DNA of 64,000 bases from Vitellaria paradoxa (lineage: Eukaryota; Streptophyta; Magnoliopsida; Ericales; Sapotaceae). Shown piece after piece: positions 1 through 10,700 of this stretch. The stretch is taken from positions 27,099,783-27,163,782 of the forward strand of contig CM034237.1 in assembly GCA_019916065.1 (NCBI GenBank). The letters are read 5' to 3'. How positions within the stretch are numbered: the first letter of the stretch is position 1; every line of letters starts with the position of its first letter. The translations under genes and the position numbers were made by a program. A model generated the notes under the pieces. That model worked only from the letters and a program-made list of their open reading frames with translations. It searched no databases and was not told the DNA's origin.

Positions 1-1285
1 TCAATAATTGACACAAGGGCTTTGAAATTTCACTAAAAGATTGGATGAACCTTCGGTAAAACCCAGTGTGCCCCAAAAATGATCGAATATCCTTCACAGA
101 TTAAGGATTAGGAAGTTTTTGAATCAGTTCTACCTTAGCTTGATCTACTTAGATGCCTTCTTTAGATACTATATGCCCTAACACAATTCCTTGAGTGACC
201 ATAAAATGGCACTTTTCCCATTTTAGCACTAAGTTCTTTTCCTCACATCATATCAAAACTAGATTAAGGTTCTTTAAGCACTGTTTAAATGAATCACCAT
301 AAACTGAGAAATCGTCCATGAATACCTTGACAATTTCTTCTACCATTTCACTAAAAATACTAATCATGCAACTCTGAAAGGTAGCAGGAGCATTGCACAA
401 GCCAAAGGGCATCATTTTGTATGCAAAGGTACCAAAAGGACAAATAAAAGTGGTTTTAGCTTGATCCTCTAAGGCAACCTCTATTTGGCTATAGCCCGAA
501 TAGCCATCTAAAAAGCAATAATAAGCATGTCCAGCTACTCTTTCCAGAACTTGATCTAAGAATGGAAGAGGAAAATAATCTTTTCTTGTAATTGTAATGA
601 GTTTTCTATAATCAATTCACACTCGCCAACCAGTTTGTATTCGAGTTGGAACCAACTCATTATTCTTATTTCGAACCACTGTAATTCCTGATTTCTTAGG
701 AACTACTTGTGTAGGACTCACCCATTTAGAATCAAAGATTGGATAGATTATTCCTACATCTAGTAGTTTCAAAACTTTAGCTCTCATTACTTCTTTCATG
801 TTCGAATTGAGTCATCCTTGCATTTGACGAACTGGTTTGGCATCCTTTTTGAAGTATATATGATATGTGCAAAGGAGATGACTTATACCCATTAAGTCTA
901 CCACTGACCATCCCAATGCTTTCTTATAACTTTTTAACAGATCAACTAGCATATGCTCTTGATGGATAGTCAATTCTAAAGAAATAACTATGGGGTATGT
1001 TTCTTCCTCACCTCGAAAGGCATATTTCAAATTATGGGGTAGAGGTTTCCTATCAGGGTTTAGAGCTTTTACTTCTAAGGACTCTGCTTTATTCAAAAGT
1101 GGTCCTAGATTTTCAAAAGCTGGTACCCAATTTCCTAAAGACATAATTGGGCACATTTCCAACCAATCAACAACTGCTCCTAATTCTTTGTTTGGCACCA
1201 TGAAATTCAATTTCTCTTCGTTAAAGCAAATTGCTTTTTCTAAAGGATCCTCAATGAATTCACAATCCACATAATCCTAGACTAT
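1..1285 (-). pseudogene. Athila pol: reverse transcriptase, N-terminal and catalytic part, degenerate
   Basis: Reverse transcriptase would copy the element RNA into DNA. Going leftwards, the spacer before RT is at about 1270-812. The RT N-terminus (GIIYPI, WVSPTQVVPKKSG) is at about 799-617. Then come FLDGYSGYSQI, PFGLCNAPATFQ and the catalytic FMDDFSVY near 312-323, followed by LGHIVSKEGI and SFLGHTGFYRRF. The catalytic Asp pair is kept. Stops interrupt it: one follows TGWRV near 616, and at least three more lie within 1-300. There is a frame change between 800 and 812. Clearly a pseudogene; the family call is secure from the motif series. Confidence 0.9.
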
Positions 1286-1379
1286 AGCTTCAACTAAGTC
1301 CATTTCTTGTACATCAGGCACCTCTTTTGGTTGTTTGGTAACATGAAAGAAATTCGTTTCAAACTTAATATTACCGAAA

Positions 1380-1914
1380 GACATTTTCATGGACCCATTC
1401 CTGCAATGATTAAAACATTTGATGTTGCTATGAATGGTCGTCCAAGAATTACAAGTGTCTAATTAGGTGTAGATAAATTGGTAAGTAGTTGAGTATTTAG
1501 AATTATGAGGTCCACTGAAAAATAAAAATTCTCCACTTGTACCAGTACATCTTCAACAATAGCTCGTGGGACTTTAATTGATTGATCTATGAGCTATAAA
1601 GTCACACGGGTAAGTTTTATTTCTCCTAAGCCCAATTGTTCATACACTGAATAAGGAAGCAAATTCACACTTGCTTCTAAATCAAACAATGCTCGACTAA
1701 TATAGTACTTCCCTATATAGCAAGTTATAGGGGAACAACCAAGGTCCTTATATTTCAGAGGAGTACGGTGTTGTACCATGGCACTTGCTTGCTCAGTGAG
1801 AAATGCCTTCTCCTTCACATTTAATCGCCTTTTCACAGTGCATAATTCCTTAAAGAATTTAGCATATGAAGGGATTTGCTTAATTGCATCAAGAAGAGGT
1901 ATATTGATTTTCAC
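1380..1914 (-). pseudogene. Athila retropepsin-like aspartic protease, degenerate
   Basis: The family cleaves the Gag-Pol polyprotein. The minus-strand reading contains LKYKDLGCSPITCYIG and then FDLEASVNLLPYSVYEQLG. The latter corresponds to the conserved D-L-G-A-S protease signature of Athila and Tat elements. The catalytic Asp is present but the following Gly is Glu, which should disrupt the active-site turn. The second half of the domain (about 1590-1490, with PRAIVEDVLVQVE) lies beyond a stop. It sits between gag and RT, as expected. Confidence 0.82.
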
Positions 1915-2134
1915 TTATTTGAATACCTCTAGCAATTCAGCTGCTTGGGCTTCTTTCCTAAGTTTTAAAAATCTTTAAGGAAAATGGTGCTTTAGAAACA
2001 TATTCTCTAGGCACTATCATTGGTTCCTCATCCTTTTCTTTCTCCTTTCCCTCTTCCTCTTCCTTCTTATCCTCTTTTGTAGACTCCTCAATTATAATTA
2101 GCTGTTTTATCGCCTTCTTACTATCATCCAACTT

Positions 2135-3742
2135 CTACTTAGGTTTCAACTCTTCTCTAGTTTCATTTTCCTTAAGATGGATAGTTTTATCTGTAATCTT
2201 ACCACTCCTAAGCGTTGTGATATTTTGTACCTGATCCACATTCCCAGACACATTAGAAGACCCTTCAACTTGTTTAGCTTGAGCCATTGGATTTAGACGA
2301 GGTTGCATGGGAAATTGACCCTTTGGTTGTGCAATCAATGTTTGTGTTAAAAGGGTCAATTGACTCTTGATATCATCCAAATTTCCATTATTTTGGGTCC
2401 AAAGTGAAGACTGAGTATTCATGAACTGTTGAAGTGTTTCTTCTGTGGACCACTTATTTGGGGGAATATATGGAGCATGTGATAGTCCCACATTCTAAGA
2501 CAATACTGGATTAGGGATTGGGTCTTGAGGAACTGGAGGATGAGGAGCATGTTAATGTTGTGGTATTTGGGCTCCCTTATTTCTCTAACTGAAATTAGGA
2601 TGATTCCTTACCGTTGGATTATATGTCTTAGAATAAGGATTTCTTCCTAAAGTTTTTCAATGATATGATGGCTGGTATTGGTTTATAGCATGGATTGGGA
2701 GTTCTCTAGATGGTTGGCCTTGCACAACCTCTTTACAAATTGGGATACTAGGACAATCATCTGTCCTATGGGTTTGGCTATCACACACTATGCAATAGAA
2801 ATTTGCCACTGGTTCTTTTATGGCTTGTGTGTCTCTTTTTATTTTCAGAGTCTCAATTTCTCTAGTGAGTGTTGCTAGTTTTGCTTTGAGGTCATTAGTT
2901 TTCACTCAAATGATGCATACCTCTGGTTTGGGTAACACTAGTAGGTTCAGTGTTTTGAGATCCTGTGATATCGCAGGTTTGTGCATTCTCAGCTAAGAAC
3001 TCAAAATATTTATAAGCTTCCTAATGCGTTTTATCATAAAACTACCCATTGCACATTGTTTCCAAAAACTGTTTTAGCTGTGGCATCAGTGAACCATAAA
3101 AGATACTAATAAGACACCAAACTTCAAATCCATGGTGTGGACAAGAGTGCAGGAGAGTTTTGAATCTCTACCAATTTTGATAAAAGGTCTCACCATGTTG
3201 TGGAGCAAAATTCATGATTTGATGTTATATAGCATCAGTTTTGTTAGAAGGAAAGAATTTCTTTAAGAATTTGGCTTGCATTTCATCCCAAGTGCGAATG
3301 GAATTAGATGGTAGGAATTCAAACCATCTAGCAACCTTATCTTTTAGAGAGAATGGGAAAAGCTTAAGGAATACTAAGTCTATTGGGCATTCCTAATCCT
3401 TAATGGTGACACAAATGTTCCTAAACTGAGTTAAGTGATCGTATGGATTTTCAGAGTCCATACCATGAAAAGTAGGTAAAATTGTATCATACTAGGTTTG
3501 AAATTAAAGGTTCTCTGATTTTCTGGCCAAACTATACAAGACTCAGGGATATGTCTATCTTGCTGCAAGATATCCCTCATGGAACGTCTAGCAGCAACAA
3601 CTTGATCTTTAACCATCTCTAAAGTTTGAATAGGAAGTCTAGGATTTTGAATTTCCTCTAAAGGGTTTTTAGGTTCTAAACAAGGAACTAAGGGTTCAGG
3701 ACACCTTAATCTACCATTTTTCCTGCGAATCCAACTACTCAT
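2135..3742 (-). pseudogene. Athila gag (capsid/nucleocapsid) pseudogene
   Basis: The reading starts at an ATG at 3742 (MSSWIRRKNG), just downstream of the primer site, and runs left in pieces. An N-terminal block is at 3742-3431. A capsid region in mixed frames is at about 3430-2910. A CX2CX4HX4C zinc-knuckle-like motif is at about 2794-2753 (C-IV-C, H, C). A C-terminal block at 2491-2135 contains QFPMQPRLNP and TTLRSGK, strings typical of Athila-type gag. Several stops and frameshifts separate the pieces. Gag would package the RNA; this copy cannot make a full protein. Confidence 0.82.
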
Positions 3743-3937
3743 AAGCTAGAAGAATCGCTTGTGTAGAGGGTACTATGGTCTAGACCAGAATCCTAGTGTC
3801 CGGACCAAAGAGTACTACTCTAGGACTTAAAGAAAGGTTTTAATGGAAAAATTTTTTAATTTTTTAAATTCTAATTTTTTTATATGAAATTACAAATTAA
3901 CCTAAAAATGAAAGTAACCTAAAAACTAAAATTTGGC

Positions 3938-3955
3938 TCCCCGGCAACAGCGCCA
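3938..3955 (-). other. Primer-binding site complementary to tRNA-Asp
   Basis: The plus strand reads TCCCCGGCAACAGCGCCA, the 3' end of plant tRNA-Asp with one change (A for G in the acceptor side). It lies 6 bases inside the LTR edge at 3962, where the minus-strand primer site of the Athila element should be. It fixes both the element's orientation and the inner LTR boundary. Confidence 0.88.
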
Positions 3956-3961
3956 CAAACT

Positions 3962-5459
3962 TGACCGCTTCTAGATATTGCGTCTAAACTAACCCTCAAG
4001 TGCAAGGGTGTACGGTGTAGTTTTAACTCAGCGAGTCCAAGGTTGAATCCACAGGGAACCTAAGTTTTTAGTTTCTAGGTTGCAACAGAAATTTTTAATT
4101 TAAATTGAAAGAAATTTTAGGGTTTTATGAATGCTAGTTTTCTAGGGTTTTTAGAAAATTAAAATAAAATTAAGTATCACACTAACAACTACTTAATGAA
4201 ATTCAAAGAATAAAAATTTTTTCGTTTTTCACAAGAATAACAACTACTACTAAGAGGATTCAACTAAAGCATAAACTGTAAAAAGTAAATAAGTTTAAAA
4301 TTTTGAAACAAATAATTAACTAATTGAAAAATTAATTTGAATAACAATCACAATATCAAAAACAATTCTTGATTCAACTTTCAATTCCAAGTGGGTTAAT
4401 CACTTCATTAAGGGATGTGTTCAAAACTACAATCTAAAGTTCACGTGAAAGGAACAAATAGATTGCAAAGATATATTCGTTTAAAGTTTTTTAATTCCCA
4501 AAACTCAGTTTTATATTCTCGTTTAGGATTATAAAGCTGGAAAGACATTCTATGATAACATCTGGGTTTAAATCCAATTTTTGTGTTGTTCAAAAATATT
4601 AAACAAGTTTTAATCAAAAACCTTTACTAGTGATTACAGAGAATATAGTCAAAGATTTTTGTTTTCGAAAGTTTTTGAAACAAACGAAATTAGATTTGAA
4701 AGTTGTAGATCCCTACGCATGAGTTTTTGCAAATCATGCGAAGAGTCTACGCACATCCTATTGTTTGTAATAACCCATCCTTCCTTGATTTGTTGAATCA
4801 AGAAATTAGGGTTTACGCTAGTATGCTTTTAAGATGAACAAAAACAAATAGATTGCACATAAATCACTAAACTAAAGAATGAATCACAAAGATAATATTA
4901 TTAAATTGAAAAGCGAAATATAACGTACTCTGAAATCGAATCTGATACGTAACGATGAATGACAAAAGCTATAATGAATCCTACAAAAGCTTTGCAAAAC
5001 TTCAAAAGCATTCTTTAACCATTGAGAAACTCTCTAAAAGCTCTCTAAAACTCTTAAAAATTCTGAATAGTAGAATAGGGTAGAAATGTATTTTGGCCAT
5101 ACATCATATGATATATATAGTCTAACACAAAACCCTAAAAAGAGCTGAAAAAAACTTCACGCGGCAGCACACTATGGTCCGAACCACCCGACAGGGTGTT
5201 TGGACCACATAACCTCTTCTTTTAAATTCTGCTTTCTCCTTCCAGCTTAGCCTTTGACGTGGTCCGGACCACAGTGTCCTCTTTATCCTTAAGACCACTT
5301 TCGTCGCTACTAATTTCGATTATTTCGCCCTTTTCCTGCAATTTAGAAAATAAGTTTCATAAGTAATAAAATAATAACAAAACTCTAAAATTAATTAATT
5401 AAATGTAGTAATAAATGTCAAAATATGGAGTTTGTAATTACACTTTTCAAGTGTAATCA
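3962..5459 (-). repeat. Athila-family 5' LTR (1498 bp)
   Basis: On the minus strand the LTR begins TGATTACACTTGAAAAG (5459) and ends AGCGGTCA (3962), giving TG...CA ends. The same ends and much of the interior recur at 58165-60017. The interior has a hairpin (4705-4750), one copy of a unit that is tripled in the other LTR, and the palindrome GTGGTCCGGACCAC at 5259-5272. The 5 bases outside (5460-5464, CCTGT) should be half of a target duplication; the mate is outside the window. Confidence 0.9.
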
Positions 5460-6200
5460 CCTGTAACAAGTAAGCCATCAACATATACAAGTACAACAAT
5501 AAATTTTGAATTCTAAGTACAAGTAAATAGATAATGTTCATCGTAGGATTAACAAAAACCTACTGATAAGAGCATCACAAAGAGTTTTGAATACCAATTG
5601 CAAGAGGCTTATTTTAGGCTATAGAAAAAGTGTTGAAAATCGTAGACTTGTGTTTCCCTTTGTCACCAATAACTAAGAGGGAGAGTCATATAGATATCTC
5701 CAAGTAAATCACCATATAGGAAAGCATTATTGACATAGAGTTGGTGAAGATGCCAATTACGAACAACAACAAGGGAGAGTACACATTAAATAGTAACAAA
5801 CTTTTGCAACAGACACAAAAATATCATAGTAATCTAGGCCCTTAACCTATATACGTGTATGTCTACCAAGAAATCTTTATAGCGTTCAACACTACCATCC
5901 GAAAGCAACTTGGTTTTCAAAATCATTTTGCAATTTCTAAGCAACTTATAATGAGAAAGAGTAGCAAGAACCTAACTATCTTTTTTTTAAAGCAAAAATT
6001 TCAGCAGCGATGGCATCACACAAATAAGGATATTTTATTACATGTTCATATGAAGTGTGATTAGTAATATGGGATAAAAAAAAGTAAGAAAAGACAAATG
6101 AGATGGAGAAAAATGTGAATAGGAAACAAAATTGCTAGGGGTTGAGACATACCAGACGATTGTGATGGCATAGATGGAGAAGCCGGTGGTGGTTATGGAA
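5460..6200 (-). pseudogene. Ty1/copia reverse transcriptase remnant split by the Athila insertion
   Basis: Minus-strand reading shows, from right to left, LLSDGSVERYK, then VRNWHLHQLYVNNAFLYGDL, then FIVVLVYVDGLLVTG ending exactly at 5460. These match copia RT blocks; the last is the YVDD catalytic box with the second Asp changed to Gly. Stops and frameshifts are frequent. Block order is correct, and the reading is cut by the Athila LTR right after the YVDD box. The rest of RT and RNase H should therefore lie left of the window. From about 5980 to 6200 only diverged linker sequence remains. Confidence 0.85.
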
Positions 6201-6229
6201 GTGTGGGATTAATCGCCCCATTTTTTGCC

Positions 6230-7818
6230 TAGTATATTGTACAAATGTAAAATTCATTCTGACCATTACATATATACATTAAATCATGGCTCCAAAATTT
6301 TTCATAATTTTTCTTTAGCATTGTAGAGGTTAATTTATCGAGACTCATTGTAGCTAATTATTTGGTAAAAACGACGGTTGCATCCTAGACAAGAAGGCAT
6401 GAAAAAACTGAATGCCCAAATTAAATTAGAATTTTGTAAAATTTCACAGAGAAATTCAATGCATCATATCAAATAATTTCACATTGAGAAAATAGGCAAA
6501 ATCAAGATTTAGAAGTCATTTCAAGCTAAAAAAAAAAAAAACTCAAAAACAACCTTTATCAACACATCGATAAAGTTGTATTTTTCAGATCGGATAGTTC
6601 AAGTTAGAAGATTAAGAGAAGCTACAAAATCATCAAGAACATTCCAGAATATAGAAAATGGGGCCCAGACTAGTTAATAGGTGCTATTAAATGTCATTTG
6701 GGAGACATAAACTCAAATTAGCTCTTATAGAGAAAAGTAGAGCAACTAGTGTTTTAGACACAAATTGGACCCTTAGATCATATCAGAATGGTCCCAAATT
6801 TTTTAGGGAGGTCAAGGACACATTTTATAAGGTATCCTCCATCCTAGACCAGATTATATTAAATTATAAGAAGTGGCTTAAAATGCGTGTCCAAAAATTA
6901 CCAATACTAACACATATGTCGACAAAAACACCCGAGAGCTTATCGGGGGTCATAGTCAAATTTTTCATGGTTAAAAAAAGTAATCCAAGTTGTCATTCAT
7001 ATGTCCTCTAAGGTTGATTGAAAAGAAAAATGGGCTTATCACCATCTCAGGCAATTTCTGCATACTTGTTTTTGAACAATCATAATTAGGTCATAGAAAC
7101 TCCGATTTGGACCTAATTTTGACCAAGTCAACTTTAAAATTTTGAAATTGTAAATTGGCATACCTAAGAATCTTTGATCACTCCCAGAATTCTCCCAGAT
7201 CTTTAGTTTATGGTCTAAAGATACCTAAACATGTCCCAAACATCACTGAGCCTAACCCAAACATCAAGCTACACACAAAACAACTAAAAATGACCAAACT
7301 AACCCTCTATGGCCTTTCTACATTGGGGCGTAGCTATGGGTTTAGGAAGCCATTTTGTAAAGTTTATTTTTGGAGAAAATGTTGCACATATACACTTTGC
7401 AAGCTTTGGTGCATTTACACACTTTGGAAGATTTTTTGCAAATACACATTATGTAAAATTTCTTGCAAATAAGTTATTTCTTCCTACAATTGTCCTAACC
7501 TAAACATGCCTATAAATAACCCTTCCTTAGACCATTTCAAAGCACTGTTATCTCTCACATCAAAACACTCTTATACTCAAGCATCCACTTAAGTCTTCAA
7601 GCATCTAAGCAACAAGTATTTAAGAAGCCTTCACGGAGTTCATAGCCTCCACTTGGGTATAATATGCAATCTTTTAGCATAAATTTAATTCAACTATTTG
7701 TATAATCAAGATAAAATTCCCTAGTTTGTAATTACAGTGTTTGTTAATGTAAGGCACCCGAGCCACTAAATAACTTGGGTCTTGACTTATATACTTAGGA
7801 TTTTTTCGATGGGTGACA
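6230..7818 (+). repeat. LTR-like sequence with TATA box; boundaries not resolved
   Basis: No reading frame here resembles a protein. Features point to a plus-strand LTR. A TATA box (TATAAATA at 7511-7518) is followed by a C/T-rich start region (about 7525-7580), a leader-like stretch, and a possible right end at GGGTGACA near 7818. The left edge is unclear because the copia remnant fades out around 6200. The family is not recognised. Confidence 0.4.
7511..7518 (+). promoter_or_regulatory. TATA box of an LTR-like promoter
   Basis: CCTATAAATAACCC sits about 30 bases upstream of a pyrimidine-rich stretch (7540-7580), the usual layout of an LTR promoter. No experimental signal is available; inferred from motif and context. 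Confidence 0.4.
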
Positions 7819-9186
7819 GTGACTAATTAGCGTACACTATCATAATTATTATATTATTATAGCATGCCACTTACACATTTATGTTTGTTTATTGCTTGGC
7901 TTTTATCTTAAATATTTGGTTTTTTTTTGTATTTTTGGCATTTGTGTATCTATAGGAAGTAAATCTGGCATTTAAGGCCCTAAATGGCATCAATAGTACA
8001 ATGAGAACGTTAGAGCAAAATAAGAGATGCAAGAATGAAGAACGAAGAAATAAGTCAAAAGAGCTAAGGTCATTTGGATGCCTATTCAGACGATAGCCTC
8101 TACAAACACGTGTAGATAATAGAGAGCATGAAATATGAAAAATACTAAAAAATGACTAAGTATCAAAATTCTATTTGAAGCCCTATTTGTAGAAATAGCT
8201 ACCCGTACACATGTGTGACTGGCAGAAGCTTGCATTTCAAGAGGATCAAAAAATTGGCCAGGGCATGAAATTCGTCCAATCGCCACCATTTGGACACCCG
8301 TGCACAACATGGTTCAACCTGTAGACAGTAGCTAGAGTTTCCTACAAATCAATAGTTGTCCCCTTTATTATTATGTAGTCATATAATTTTTTGACCTTTT
8401 TAGAGGTGAAAAAGAGAAGATTAATAATTATGATTAGATATATGACTGTCACATCCAGATTCACGTGCTAGGCTGACAGGTACGGGTCTTGAATCTTTCC
8501 TGTAACATGATGAGTCCAAGATCGTCCAAATGATAAAAATATGTTTTTAATTTTGACATAGGACCTTGATTACAAAGAATAGGAGTCGCCACCCAACACT
8601 TTCAAAATGAGTGTGTTGAGAAACCTAAGTTTTAGTTTTGGATTAAAATTTTAATTTATGTTTTCGAAAATGTGACGAACAAGGCCTTTTTAGTGACTCT
8701 CGACTAATCTGTGCAATCAAAGATAGTGGGTCTGAGGGGTTCAGCTATGCACGAAAACCATTATGCCTGGATACTTAGGAATATCTAGAGTCCCTTTCCA
8801 TTCTTTGTCATCATAATCTCATAATATAATACTCTAGTTTATGATGACCATAACAATAAAACCCTAAATGTATATCATGTATGAAATGTGAGCTGCCGAG
8901 CCTAGCTCGTGTGTTCAAGTGTATTAAGATGTCTACCTATATGGTAATGGTTCACCTTAGGGGGGTTCTATATGCTGGTTAGGCTTCTAAATGCAAGCTA
9001 AATGCTAATTCTACTTTTGGTTCCCACTGGAGATACTCTGTAAAAGATGAATCCCACAAGGAATGGGATTTATACTAGGAAACTATGTTTGATATGAAAG
9101 TGGACTTATGTAGTCCTTATGCATGAGTGTGTGTGTGTGTGTTGTGAATGAAGTATGAATTAAAAGATAGTCTATGAAAATTGAGG

Positions 9187-9450
9187 TGACCAGACTCAAG
9201 TTATTTACTTGAGCTATCTATGTACCCTGCAAAGGGATCTGGTCAATCTAGTTCAGACCTAAGGTGGTCCGAACTATATTTCGATATGATGTGAACTGGT
9301 ATGTAAATGTAAGAGCCTAACTCTAAGTGTCAGTTAGCGTCTCACGCATATGGTCTATAGAGACCATGGTGACTAAACTTAAGCTATCTGCTTGAGCTAC
9401 CTACATACCTTGTTAAGGGATCGAGTTAACATAGCTCTAAATCAATGTCT
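9187..9450. repeat. Two diverged tandem copies (about 180 bp apart) inside the large LTR
   Basis: The block GTGACCAGACTCAAGTTATT with ACTTGAGCTATCTATGTACC (from about 9184) recurs as GTGACTAAACTTAAGCTATC with GCTTGAGCTACCTACATACC (from about 9368). Both are followed by AAGGGATC. This is direct sequence similarity; no function is implied. Confidence 0.6.
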
Positions 9451-9729
9451 CGCATAGATGTGATTTGTTGATGTATTTATGTGGATGCAAACATGATTAG
9501 AATGTTGTGGCTACAAACTGATTACCCTCTGGCATAGTAAGCCTCATCATCAGCCAAGGTAGGTTTAAGTGCATGAGAGAGTGACCGATAGGGTCAATGC
9601 TATGTACAAGATTAGTGTGAAGGATCCTTGCTCTTAATATGGGATGAGGGAATGAATGAGGCCAGCTTTAGGTATGTATTAGGAGTAATCATATTTATAT
9701 TATGAGAGCCTACCTCGGAGACTGAAATG

Positions 9730-10010
9730 GAAGTTAGCACCTTGTGCATAACTTTAGGAAGAGAGCTTTACTCCAAATCATAAAAGATAGTTACCACTAG
9801 GAAAGGAGCCTTGCCCAAGGGTAAGCAAAACAGTTAGTGCCTTGCGCATAACTAGAGAAAGAATCTTGCTCCAAATGATAAAAGATAGTTAGCACTTTAT
9901 GCATAACTGGAGGAAGGAGCTCCACTTTGATGAGGAGCTTAATCCAAGGCTGTGCCTTACACGGGTAAGTATCATTTGGAAAAGAAGTTTAGCTTTGATG
10001 TAGAGCTTAA
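9730..10010. repeat. Degenerate tandem repeat with GTTAGCACCTTGTGCATAAC units
   Basis: Units of roughly 70-90 bp share GTTAGCACC.TG.GCATAACT followed by GGAAGGAGCT..ACTCCAAAT. Occurrences start near 9733, 9830 and 9888, with weaker ones to 10010. They lie within the large LTR. A region with a similar theme (taagtgcctaagtgc) occurs at 60140-60450. Confidence 0.5.
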
Positions 10011-10318
10011 CTCCTGATAGTGATCAAGTCTATGTGAAATGTTCTGGGAGCCATATGTGATGTGAGTAATCCATTTGATATGTCAAGTATGTCATGGGCA
10101 CGTTGAATGTGATGACAATTATATTCTATCATGGATGACAGTTCAAGAATGTGTGACAGATATATTTAAGGGAAGTCATGACCTAGAGATCATCGACTTA
10201 GCCAATCCTAAGTCATTCCTAGTCTTTGAAGCCTCACTCACTCAGGTGAATGCTATGGATTGGTAAGCGCTCAATTTCTAATTCTATGTTAACCCTAATG
10301 GGTGTGTGTTTTCATGTC

Positions 10319-10700
10319 TGGATGTGTTCTAGTATGTCAAGGCATGTGTAGGCATGTCAAAACATAGTGTATGGTATGTCATAGCATGAGCGAGTAAGGT
10401 AAATGACATCCTAGTATGTTATACCTTGATATGTGACGATGATAAGGCTTGTTAGCATAGCATAGCATGATTATATGGCATGTTAACATAGTATAGCATG
10501 GTAATGGCATGGTATAATATGGTATAACATCATAATGTATCATGATATTATGGTATGATATGCCATGATAGCATGTGAACATGGTAAGGATGACATAGCA
10601 TAGTAGATATGATATTTGGTATAGCCTGGCATGGTAGTATGATGTTATAATATGGCATGGCATGGTAATCTGACATGGGAATGTCATATATATGATGTCT
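10319..10700. repeat. CATG/ATGGCATGG-rich irregular minisatellite
   Basis: About 380 bp are built from variants of ATGGCATGGTAT, with CATG recurring every 10-20 bases. The minus strand is accidentally open for 122 codons because of the periodic composition; this is not a gene. A similar tract lies at 13197-13542 just outside the large LTR. Confidence 0.65.

Larger units (their letters stand above)
1..5459 (-). mobile_element. Athila-type Ty3/gypsy LTR retrotransposon, 5' half (3' half lies outside the window)
   Basis: Read on the minus strand the order is LTR (5459-3962), tRNA-Asp primer site, gag, aspartic protease, then reverse transcriptase running off the left edge. This order, the tRNA-Asp primer site and the gag and pol motifs fit the Athila lineage. 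All coding parts carry stops or frameshifts, so this is an old non-coding copy. The outer LTR edge abuts a copia reverse transcriptase remnant, so the element is nested in another retrotransposon. An envelope-like region, if present, would be left of base 1. Confidence 0.9.

Noticed and set aside
990..1274. 94-codon plus-strand open frame
   Set aside because: It is antisense to the Athila pol reading, whose motifs are clear.
7155..7503. Two overlapping plus-strand frames with Cys/Phe repeats
   Set aside because: They derive from short imperfect repeats (ACACTTTG...) just upstream of an LTR TATA box; no protein features.
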